Origin: JBFLYE01 sp040756715 [NCBI: bacterium]
GTDB taxonomy: Bacteria; UBA9089; UBA9088
Reading direction: 5' to 3'
Assembly: GCA_040756715.1 (NCBI GenBank)
Contig: JBFLYE010000161.1
Location: 14,962 to 21,545, forward strand
DNA: 6,584 nt
This document shows positions 1-6,584 of this stretch, in pieces. A program made the translations under genes and the position numbers. Under the pieces are notes generated by a model. It did no database searches and had not been told where the DNA came from. It saw nothing but the letters and a program-made list of their open reading frames with translations. The first letter of the stretch is position 1; each line of letters opens with the position of its first letter.

Positions 1-29
1 AGGTCAAGGATTTTTTAAAAAAATTAAAG

Positions 30-2903
30 ATGAAAGATATATTTCATATTCATATAAAGGCAAGGAAAAAATATCAAATTTTTGATTTTTCCCTTTATTC
101 CATAAGAAAGATTGCCAAAGCCCTGCAGGGAAGTGCATCCTCTCTTAATGCCATTATCTTGATTCATCGGATATTTCACTATGTTTGTTTAAGCTATAGA
201 GAGGAAAAGGAAGGAAATGTATTTAATGATAGCTTTGTCTGGATAGCCAATAGGGTTTCTTTTTTTGAGGATACCCTTTTTAAATTTACAGAGGAATTTT
301 CATTAGAAAGAAAGGATTTTATTGAGGAGCTTCTCCTTTTATCCCTAGCCTATGAAAACCCATCATTTTTTTTATACAAAAGGCTTTTTTCACTTAAAAG
401 GATAAAATACAAGGAAATAAAAGGCTATATCTTTGAATATTTTAAGGAAAAGCCTATATTTGGTCCATTTAACCAGAGCCTACCCGAAATGTTGAAGACA
501 CCGCAAAGGCTCTTTCCGAATTCATTAAGTGGACAGCTTTTATATATCAAGGATAATTGGGCACATCTCCTTACAAAGGAGCTATTAGAGAGCCTCCTCC
601 TTGCCCTTGACTTGATAAAAGAGGAAGAGGCTTTAAGGATGATGGGAAAAGCACCCCTTGAGGTCTTAGATTTTAAAGGGGATTTTTTAAGGGGATTTGG
701 TCCTGATTATGAAAGGTTTAGCAAAGATGCTTTTTGGATGCCAAAGGTGGTTATGCTTGCTAAAAATACATATGTCTGGCTTGCTCAATTATCCAAAAAA
801 TATGGAAGATGGATTAGAAGGCTTGATGATGTTCCTGATAGTGAATTGGATGAACTGGCAAGCTATGGCTTTAATGCAATCTGGCTCATTGGGCTTTGGG
901 AGAGATCAAATGCTTCATCAAAAATTAAGCAAATGACGGGAAATCCTGAGGCGGTATCCTCTGCCTATTCACTTTATGATTATGTTATTGCCCAGGATTT
1001 AGGGGGAGAAGATGCCTTCCAAAATCTTAAAAGCCGTTGTTGGCAGAGGGGAATAAGATTAGCCGGTGATATGGTTTCTAATCACATTGGCATTTATTCA
1101 AAATGGGTAATTGAACATCCCAATTGGTTTATCCAGCTAGATTATCCACCCTTTCCCAGATATAGCTTTTCTGGCCCTAATCTTTCCGAAGACAATCGGG
1201 TCGGGATTTATATTGAAGATGGATATTGGACAAGAAGCGATGCGGCGGTTGTCTTTAAGCGGGTTGACCATTGGACAGGAGATACAAAATATATCTATCA
1301 CGGAAACGATGGAACCCATATGCCCTGGAATGACACAGCCCAGCTAAATTTTTTAAAGGAAGAGGTAAGGGAGGCGGTTATCCAGACAATCCTTCATTGT
1401 GCAAGGAAGTTTTCCATTATTAGATTTGATGCGGCAATGACCCTTACAAAATTCCATTATCAGAGGCTTTGGTTTCCCGAGCCAGGCTCTGGTGGTGCAA
1501 TTCCCTCAAGGGCAGAATTTGGGATGAGAAAAAGCGAATTTGATAAGGCATTTCCCCAGGAATTCTGGAAAGAGGTGGTAGATAGGGTTGCACAAGAGGT
1601 TCCCGATACCCTCCTTCTGGCAGAGGCATTCTGGCTTATGGAGGGTTATTTTGTGAGAACATTGGGTATGCACAGGGTCTATAACTCTGCATTTATGAAT
1701 ATGCTAAAGCAAGAGGATAATGCAAAGTATCGCTCTGTGATTAAGAATGTCTTGGAGTATAACCCTATGATTTTAGAGAGGTTTGTCAATTTTATGAGCA
1801 ATCCCGATGAAGAGACCGCAATTGCCCAATTTGGCAAGGATGATAAATATTTTGGCACCTGCTTAATGATGGTAACCCTGCCTGGCCTTCCCATGTTTTC
1901 CCATGGCCAGATTGAAGGATTAAAAGAGAAGTATGGGATGGAGTATAAAAGGCCATATTGGGATGAAACACCAGATTTAAGCGTAGTTGAAAGGCATAAA
2001 AGGGAGATATTTCCTCTCCTTAAAAAACGATATTTATTTAGCGGTGTCTCTAATTTTTATCTTTTTGATTTCTGGACAAATGGGGGTTATGTAAATGAGG
2101 ATGTCTTTGCCTACACAAATAGAGGTGGAAATGAAAGGGCGATTATTGTATATCACAACAGATATGCAACCACCTCGGGCTGGATTAAGGTATCCTCTGC
2201 CAGGCTTGAAGGCAAAAGGCTTATTCAGAGGGATTTGGTAGATTGCCTTTCTTTAAAGAGGGATGATGGCTATTATTATATTTTTAAAGATTATGTATCT
2301 GGCTTGGAATATATAAGGAAAGGATGCGAGCTTTCCGAAAAGGGCTTATATATTGAGCTTTCTGCCTTTAAATACCACATATTCCTTGATTTTAGGGAGG
2401 TTTTTGATAAGGATGGAAGGATAGGTTCTTTCTGTTCCTTTCTTAATGGAAGGGGTGTTTTTAATATTGACTACGAGATAGAGAAATTTTCTCTTAAGGA
2501 AGAAATAAGGGAAAGGATTCCCCAAAAATACATTAGATTTTTGGATGTTTTATCATTGTGGTATCTTTATGAAAGAAAGGAAAAAATAGAATGTAGCGAA
2601 AGGGAAGCCCTATTATTTTCTATTCTATCATCTCATCTCAATTGGGATGCTGATCTAGCTGGGCTATTGGATGATAGCCTTGTTAAAAGGTATATCCAGG
2701 TTAATGAATATCAGGGCATCCTTTATTTTAACAAGGAATTTTTTGAAGAATTGCTAAATTGCCTATTCCTTGCAGGCATCCTAACAAATCCAGAGGAAAT
2801 AGAAAAAGAGAGCCTTGTTGAAAACCTTATCCAATTAGCCAAAGATTCCTCATACCAGCTTGAAAAGCTTAAAAAATTGGAGAAAAACGGATTTTTTTAT
2901 TGA
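30..2903 (+). CDS. GH13 alpha-amylase-superfamily glycosidase, large multidomain form
   Basis: Predicted cytoplasmic enzyme of 957 residues acting on alpha-1,4-glucans (glycogen, maltodextrins); hydrolase versus transglycosylase activity cannot be decided. All four GH13 regions are visible: region I GDMVSNH at 346-352, region II RFDAAM at 465-470 with nucleophile D467, region III LAEAFW at 530-535 with acid/base E532, and region IV NFMSNPDEE at 587-595 with D593 as third acid. Region IV carries Pro592 where most GH13 enzymes have the His of NHD. The stretch LPGLPMFSHGQIEG (617-630) follows, as in a large bacterial subfamily that I recall also carrying NPD. About 240 mostly helical residues precede the barrel, and a beta-rich tail (about 690-790) plus a helical segment (about 790-957) follow. 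No signal peptide or membrane segment is seen. The ATG at 30 has no Shine-Dalgarno at normal spacing, and the frame stays open to the window edge, so the start could be slightly upstream. The gene ends with TGA. Confidence 0.92.
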   Translation: MKDIFHIHIKARKKYQIFDFSLYSIRKIAKALQGSASSLNAIILIHRIFHYVCLSYREEKEGNVFNDSFVWIANRVSFFEDTLFKFTEEFSLERKDFIEELLLLSLAYENPSFFLYKRLFSLKRIKYKEIKGYIFEYFKEKPIFGPFNQSLPEMLKTPQRLFPNSLSGQLLYIKDNWAHLLTKELLESLLLALDLIKEEEALRMMGKAPLEVLDFKGDFLRGFGPDYERFSKDAFWMPKVVMLAKNTYVWLAQLSKKYGRWIRRLDDVPDSELDELASYGFNAIWLIGLWERSNASSKIKQMTGNPEAVSSAYSLYDYVIAQDLGGEDAFQNLKSRCWQRGIRLAGDMVSNHIGIYSKWVIEHPNWFIQLDYPPFPRYSFSGPNLSEDNRVGIYIEDGYWTRSDAAVVFKRVDHWTGDTKYIYHGNDGTHMPWNDTAQLNFLKEEVREAVIQTILHCARKFSIIRFDAAMTLTKFHYQRLWFPEPGSGGAIPSRAEFGMRKSEFDKAFPQEFWKEVVDRVAQEVPDTLLLAEAFWLMEGYFVRTLGMHRVYNSAFMNMLKQEDNAKYRSVIKNVLEYNPMILERFVNFMSNPDEETAIAQFGKDDKYFGTCLMMVTLPGLPMFSHGQIEGLKEKYGMEYKRPYWDETPDLSVVERHKREIFPLLKKRYLFSGVSNFYLFDFWTNGGYVNEDVFAYTNRGGNERAIIVYHNRYATTSGWIKVSSARLEGKRLIQRDLVDCLSLKRDDGYYYIFKDYVSGLEYIRKGCELSEKGLYIELSAFKYHIFLDFREVFDKDGRIGSFCSFLNGRGVFNIDYEIEKFSLKEEIRERIPQKYIRFLDVLSLWYLYERKEKIECSEREALLFSILSSHLNWDADLAGLLDDSLVKRYIQVNEYQGILYFNKEFFEELLNCLFLAGILTNPEEIEKESLVENLIQLAKDSSYQLEKLKKLEKNGFFY

Positions 2904-2929
2904 CATAAAGCCTAGATTAAGATTATATT
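2900..2929 (+). promoter_or_regulatory. Predicted sigma70-type promoter for clpX, overlapping the upstream stop codon
   Basis: A perfect -35 box TTGACA (2900-2905) contains the TGA stop of the preceding gene. After an 18-base spacer comes TATATT (2924-2929), five of six matches to the -10 consensus. Initiation six or seven bases downstream of the -10 box would fall at about 2935-2936, that is at the A of the clpX ATG, giving a leaderless message. The absence of any Shine-Dalgarno before that ATG agrees with this. AT-rich sequence produces chance -10 matches, but the exact -35 box with near-ideal spacing in a 32-base gap makes it credible. This is a sequence prediction only. Confidence 0.55.
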
Positions 2930-2935
2930 TTATTT

Positions 2936-4153
2936 ATGTATCGCTATGGAGATAGGGATAATCTAATATGTAGCTTTTGTGGAAGGGGAAGGGATGAGGT
3001 AGAAAGGCTGGTAGCTGGGCCAGGAATATTCATCTGTAACGAATGTATTAAATCTTGTAATAATGCAATAAGTGAAGAAAAACAAAAGAAGGAAAAGAGA
3101 TTTGTCCTCTTTAGGCCAAAGGAAATAAGGGCATTTCTTGATAAATATGTTATTGGACAGGAGAGGGCAAAGAAGGTTTTGTCCGTGGCTGTATATAACC
3201 ATTATAAAAGGATAACAAGCAATTTAGAAGATGATGTTGAAATTGAAAAAACAAACATCCTCCTTATTGGTCCAACCGGCACAGGGAAGACCCTTCTTGC
3301 TTCAACCCTTGCCAGAATACTAAATGTCCCATTTTGTATTGCAGATGCCACATCATTAACCGAGGCAGGATATGTGGGAGAGGATGTGGAAAATATCTTG
3401 CTAAGGCTTATCCAATCTGCTGATGGTGATGTAAGAAGGGCAGAAAAGGGGATTATATATATTGACGAAATAGACAAGATTGCAAGAAAAAGCCAGGATT
3501 CGCCTTCTATTACCAGGGATGTCTCTGGAGAGGGTGTCCAGCAGGCATTGCTTAAGATTTTAGAGGGAACGATTGCCTATGTTCCACCCCAGGGGGGAAG
3601 AAAACATCCCCATCAGGAGCTTGTTCCTATAAATACAAGCAAGATATTGTTTATCTGCGGTGGTGCATTTATTGGGCTTGAGGATGTTGTCAAATCAAGG
3701 TTGGGAAAGCAATCCATTGGGTTTGGAAAGGGATTAAAAGAGGGGAGTTTTTCCCCTTATCTTTCAAGGCTTATCCCCGATGACCTGCTAAAATATGGTC
3801 TTATCCCAGAATTTGTAGGAAGGCTTCCTTTGGTTAGCATTCTTTCCCCTTTAACATTAGATGATATGATAAGAATTTTGGAGGAACCAAGAAATTCCTT
3901 AATAAAGCAATACAAAAAGCTCTTTTCCTTTGAAAAAACACATCTTTCCTTTACGAAATCTGCCATAAAAACAATTGCTGAGATAGCTTTTTTACGAAAA
4001 ACAGGGGCGAGGGCACTTCGTTCCATAATGGAGGAGATAATGCTTGATCTTATGTATGAAATTCCATCATCAGAGGTTAAAGAGATAGTAATTACAGAAG
4101 AGGTTGTAAGAGAAAAGCTCTCCTCTACCTGGCTTTTAGAAAAGAGTGCGTAG
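2936..4153 (+). CDS. clpX: ATP-dependent unfoldase ClpX (ClpXP specificity subunit)
   Basis: Cytoplasmic AAA+ unfoldase that recognises tagged or specific substrates, unfolds them and threads them into the ClpP peptidase. At 405 residues it has usual ClpX length. The N-terminal zinc-binding domain has two CxxC pairs (C12/C15 and C34/C37). The AAA+ core shows Walker A GPTGTGKT (112-119), pore-1 loop GYVGED (145-150), Walker B IIYIDEID (173-180), pore-2 region near RDVSGEG (194-200), the RKH motif (222-224), the ClpP-docking IGF loop (261-263), arginine finger R296 in PEFVGRLP, and sensor 2 GARALR (357-362). With the IGF loop intact it should work with ClpP, which is not adjacent here. The ATG at 2936 is the only sensible start: in-frame TAA codons lie just upstream and the zinc finger begins nine residues in. 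It has no Shine-Dalgarno and probably its own leaderless promoter. Its 3' end overlaps the next gene by 8 bases. Confidence 0.98.
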   Translation: MYRYGDRDNLICSFCGRGRDEVERLVAGPGIFICNECIKSCNNAISEEKQKKEKRFVLFRPKEIRAFLDKYVIGQERAKKVLSVAVYNHYKRITSNLEDDVEIEKTNILLIGPTGTGKTLLASTLARILNVPFCIADATSLTEAGYVGEDVENILLRLIQSADGDVRRAEKGIIYIDEIDKIARKSQDSPSITRDVSGEGVQQALLKILEGTIAYVPPQGGRKHPHQELVPINTSKILFICGGAFIGLEDVVKSRLGKQSIGFGKGLKEGSFSPYLSRLIPDDLLKYGLIPEFVGRLPLVSILSPLTLDDMIRILEEPRNSLIKQYKKLFSFEKTHLSFTKSAIKTIAEIAFLRKTGARALRSIMEEIMLDLMYEIPSSEVKEIVITEEVVREKLSSTWLLEKSA

Positions 4154-4202
4154 GCTTCCGATATCCCTTTTGTTTATTTTATTTGCAAGCTTTGCCTTTG
4201 CA
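4146..4202 (+). other. Sec signal peptide coding segment of the exported protein
   Basis: The first 19 codons give a basic n-region (Met-Arg-Arg), a continuous hydrophobic core of Leu, Ile, Phe and Ala, and an Ala-Phe-Ala cleavage site before Gly20. The twin Arg lacks the following consensus of Tat signals, and there is no lipobox Cys. This segment supports the GTG start, because any later start would remove the charged n-region. Confidence 0.8.
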
Positions 4203-4841
4203 GGGACAAAAACCACAGGGATAATTCTTACACCAACCGGGAATATAAAAAAACAGAAAGCAGGCTTTGGCGGTGATTTGGGCTTTGTCTATTACATTGG
4301 TGATATATTAAGGAAGGAGCAGGACAAGACAAACAACCTATACCCCATTAAATCCTTCTATTTCTTTGTTGACGGAAAGGCTTCACCTCTTGGCTATCCA
4401 ATAGGCGTTGCAATGGGAGGGACAGGATTTGTTGTTTTGCAAGGCTCTCAGCCTGAGGGAGAGTATAATATGAGTGGAGGTGGTAAAATTGGGACAGAAA
4501 CACAGCTCTTTGGATTCCTTTATCTTGTATTAAGTAAGGAGGTTATGAAAAATGGAACAAGTATTGGTATTCTCTATGGTGGAATAGATAAAATTTTCAA
4601 TCCAATAATTCATAACCTTGATATTAAGATACAGGATGAAAGCCTGGCATATTTTGCCTCATTAGATACAAAGATATTTAAAAGAAAATTTGGGATTGAG
4701 GTTATAAGACCAAAGGGCTACAATTATTTCCTTGTAAATACATCTATTGATAAATTCTTGGGATTTTCCCTTTCCTATCTTAAAGCCTCCCCTATTTCAT
4801 CCTTGATTGGCTACTTTGGAATAAGGCTTAATGTGTTTTGA
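4146..4841 (+). CDS. Exported protein, probable small outer-membrane beta-barrel, function unknown
   Basis: I do not recognise the family. The 231-residue product begins with a Sec-type signal peptide: Arg2-Arg3, a hydrophobic core at about 4-16, and a likely cleavage after AFA (17-19). No Cys follows, so it is not a lipoprotein. The mature part of about 212 residues is rich in Gly and aromatics, with alternating strand-like stretches (for example 44-52, 68-76, 86-99, 120-130, 138-146, 168-177, 192-200, 204-213) and a final strand ending IRLNVF, whose terminal Phe resembles the beta-signal read by the BAM machinery. This suggests a barrel of roughly 8-10 strands, by inference. The TPTGNI stretch after the signal peptide (29-34) loosely recalls some exported barrel proteins but is not diagnostic. 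The GTG start at 4146 lies inside the last codons of clpX (8-base overlap, different frame). An in-frame TAG at 4137 rules out an earlier start, so translation is probably coupled to clpX. Confidence 0.75.
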   Translation: MRRLPISLLFILFASFAFAGTKTTGIILTPTGNIKKQKAGFGGDLGFVYYIGDILRKEQDKTNNLYPIKSFYFFVDGKASPLGYPIGVAMGGTGFVVLQGSQPEGEYNMSGGGKIGTETQLFGFLYLVLSKEVMKNGTSIGILYGGIDKIFNPIIHNLDIKIQDESLAYFASLDTKIFKRKFGIEVIRPKGYNYFLVNTSIDKFLGFSLSYLKASPISSLIGYFGIRLNVF

Positions 4842-4859
4842 TGGTAAGGAAAAATGGGA

Positions 4860-6584
4860 TTAAGGTGTTTTTACCTTCTCTCTTATATCCTTCATAATCC
4901 TATTTGCAATTTCGTGGAGGTCCTTTTTCTTTGCAATAAGATTATCCTCATTTACAAAAGAATGTAACTGGATATGGAATCTTAAGGCATTTGAGGTGCC
5001 AGATGGACGAATGGTTAAATGATTTAGCCTTTCTGTGTCAAAATAAAATCTTATTCCCTCATCGGGAAATGGGAAATCATAGGTTTTTGGGTATATATGG
5101 TCATATTTGCCCGTGCGATAAATTGTTGCTGTTTTAACGCTTAAACCCCCGATTTCCAAATCACCTGCCAATGCAAATTGATAAAGCCCCAATGCCCTTC
5201 TTAAAATAGCATTTTTTATTTTATCCCCTTCTATACCAGGATATTCTCCATCCAAAGGATCTGGCTCATAATGGTTAACAAATAAGCCAATGTTGGGAGA
5301 AAGGTAGAGCTTATCTACTAATTCAAATATACTTGTTTTATTCTCCTTTGCCCATTCAGCAATTTCGGCAATCAGAAGGGAGGCAAATGTTCCATCCTTG
5401 TCTCTGACATGGCCACCTACACCCAAAGAAGAGTTGTCAGGTGGAGGAAAGCCAAGGATTGAAAAGCCATTACTCTGCTCCATAGCCGCCAGATTATACA
5501 ATCGATTTTCATCCATATCTATTGTCTGATGTATAAAGGGATGGCAATCTTCATTTGGACTTTTTCTTCCCTCATAAAGCCCCTTTTCCAAAGTTTTATT
5601 CCAGACATCCCTTACCACCGCAGAAAGGTTGGCAAAACCTACCCAGGTTTTTATAACCCCCAGCTTATATTTCAAAGCCAGCTTAACAATAAAATCAGAG
5701 GTTGTATGCGAGAGAACAACGAATGTCTTCTTAGGATCTATTGTCTTGTCAAATTCAAGCCTGAACCAGAGGATAAGTGCCCACATATCATCAGCAGGCA
5801 TTAAGATATAATCTTTGCCTCCATAAAGAAATTGTTGCCCTTTGGGAAGCTTTACCACAACGCCGCATCTATCAGCATCGGGGTCGGTTCCCATAAGAAG
5901 ATCTATTTTTTCCCATTCAGCGGGATATTCTTCCCGAAAAGATTGGACAGCAACCTCGGCTGCTCTTTTATCCCCTGGATCAGGTTGTTGTTCCTTTCCT
6001 GGCTCGCTACCAAAAGAGGGAAACATACCATCAAATTCATCAAGGCCATTCTTTGTAATGCTTTGGACATCTTTAAAGCCAACCTCCTTTAAAAGCCTAG
6101 GAACAGCAATTTTTCCTGCACCATGAAAGGCACAATAGGCAATTTTAATAGACTTTTCTCTATCCTTAAGGAGCAAAAAGGATTTTATATGCTCCCGATG
6201 GACTTTATGTATATCCATTAAATTGCATCCATAATATTCAAATCCATCAATTTTATTAGCTCCACCTAAGAAAATAAGCTTGTCAGCCGAAGCATCTTTA
6301 AGGGGTAAAAGCTGAATATCCCCTGGTTTTGATGGTTTAATAAATTCTTCAAATAGCTCCTTTCTCTCCTTTGGATCAAATTGTGAGCCATTGCTACAAG
6401 AAAGCTTATATCCATTATAACGGTAGTCATTATGACTGGAAGAGATCAAAATTCCTAAGTCTGCCTTTAGATAGGGTATGGCAAAACATACCTCAGGGTA
6501 TGGGCAGGGTGAGTCAAACAAATAGACCGTATAGCCATAGCTAAGGAAAAGCTCGGCAATGAGCTTTGCAAAGTCATAGCCCCT
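4860..6584 (-). CDS. Phosphoglucomutase/phosphomannomutase-family sugar mutase, 5' end beyond the window
   Basis: Alpha-D-phosphohexomutase that moves phosphate between C1 and C6 of a hexose, most likely glucose, linking glycogen or alpha-glucan turnover to glycolysis; cytoplasmic. Numbering from the first visible codon (574 residues seen): catalytic phosphoserine S50 in SSSHN (codon 6435-6437), Mg-binding loop D234-P-D236-A-D238-R239 (5868-5885), sugar-specificity loop E369-Q-S371-N-G (from 5480 downwards), and phosphate-binding loop R526-P-S-G-T530 (from 5009 downwards). All four domains of the superfamily are therefore represented. A TTG at 6519-6521 could be taken as a start, but the same frame continues through 6584 with GYDFAKLIAELFLSYGYTVY, typical domain-1 sequence before the active site. 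The true start must lie beyond the window, probably about 50 residues further. The sugar loop reads MEQSNG rather than the common GEESG, keeping the Glu and Ser. Its stop is 18 bases from the convergent exported-protein gene. Confidence 0.93.
   Translation of the reverse strand, partial: RGYDFAKLIAELFLSYGYTVYLFDSPCPYPEVCFAIPYLKADLGILISSSHNDYRYNGYKLSCSNGSQFDPKERKELFEEFIKPSKPGDIQLLPLKDASADKLIFLGGANKIDGFEYYGCNLMDIHKVHREHIKSFLLLKDREKSIKIAYCAFHGAGKIAVPRLLKEVGFKDVQSITKNGLDEFDGMFPSFGSEPGKEQQPDPGDKRAAEVAVQSFREEYPAEWEKIDLLMGTDPDADRCGVVVKLPKGQQFLYGGKDYILMPADDMWALILWFRLEFDKTIDPKKTFVVLSHTTSDFIVKLALKYKLGVIKTWVGFANLSAVVRDVWNKTLEKGLYEGRKSPNEDCHPFIHQTIDMDENRLYNLAAMEQSNGFSILGFPPPDNSSLGVGGHVRDKDGTFASLLIAEIAEWAKENKTSIFELVDKLYLSPNIGLFVNHYEPDPLDGEYPGIEGDKIKNAILRRALGLYQFALAGDLEIGGLSVKTATIYRTGKYDHIYPKTYDFPFPDEGIRFYFDTERLNHLTIRPSGTSNALRFHIQLHSFVNEDNLIAKKKDLHEIANRIMKDIREKVKTP

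Noticed and set aside
1-18. Possible tail of an upstream gene ending at TAA 16-18
   Set aside because: Only five codons are visible, so there is nothing to identify. The GH13 frame itself is also open to the edge, so neither reading can be chosen.
1803-1805. Pro592 as evidence of an inactivated enzyme
   Set aside because: All three catalytic acids remain and the surrounding sequence is well kept, so the change looks like a subfamily trait rather than decay.
2963-4026. Open frames on the - strand opposite clpX
   Set aside because: They are antisense to the zinc finger, Walker and sensor motifs of clpX and encode nothing recognisable.
2936-4153. HslU or another AAA+ protein instead of ClpX
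   Set aside because: The N-terminal C4 zinc finger, RKH motif and IGF loop together are diagnostic of ClpX.
4146-4202. Twin-arginine (Tat) export signal or lipoprotein signal
   Set aside because: The Arg pair is the whole n-region without the S/T-R-R-x-F-L-K pattern, and there is no Cys after the cleavage site. A plain Sec signal fits better.
4862-4877. Short inverted repeat AAGGT/ACCTT between the convergent genes as a terminator
   Set aside because: The stem is only five or six pairs, lies inside the mutase coding end, and is not followed by a T run on the + strand; on the - strand the T run is displaced. It is too weak to call.
5529-6126. Several open frames on the + strand opposite the sugar mutase
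   Set aside because: They lie antisense to well-conserved catalytic motifs, have low-complexity unfamiliar products and no start signals; they are shadows of the mutase gene.

Overview
The window carries four protein genes packed almost edge to edge, with no RNA genes, mobile elements, CRISPR arrays or long repeats that I could see. On the + strand lie a large GH13 (alpha-amylase superfamily) glucan-active enzyme (30-2903), the ATP-dependent unfoldase gene clpX (2936-4153) and a small exported protein that looks like an outer-membrane beta-barrel (4146-4841). Convergent to them on the - strand is a phosphoglucomutase/phosphomannomutase-family gene (4860-6584) whose 5' end lies beyond the right edge of the window.

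The sequence suggests a bacterium with a moderately AT-rich genome that uses AGA/AGG for most arginines and the standard code (TGA is used as a stop, TGG for Trp). The exported protein has a Sec signal peptide and ends in a Phe-terminated beta-strand, which implies a diderm (Gram-negative type) envelope. Base and codon use look alike in all four genes, so nothing points to recent transfer. I cannot name the phylum; a little-studied or uncultivated lineage is plausible but is inference.

Layout: the amylase-like gene ends 32 bases before clpX. A good sigma70-type promoter overlaps its stop codon and would start the clpX transcript at or next to the A of the clpX ATG, making a leaderless mRNA. 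clpX and the exported-protein gene overlap by 8 bases, so they are probably co-transcribed and translationally coupled. Only 18 bases separate the convergent stop codons of the exported-protein gene and the sugar mutase, with no convincing terminator between them.

Functionally the two outer genes both fit alpha-glucan/glycogen metabolism: the GH13 enzyme acts on alpha-1,4-glucans, and the mutase interconverts hexose 1- and 6-phosphates. They are on opposite strands, so a shared pathway is only suggested. clpX is a housekeeping protein-quality-control gene, here without clpP beside it inside the window. No clearly new multi-gene system is visible. The points most worth a second look are the predicted leaderless clpX start, the NPD variant of GH13 region IV, the large terminal domains of that enzyme, and the unidentified beta-barrel gene fused by overlap to clpX.
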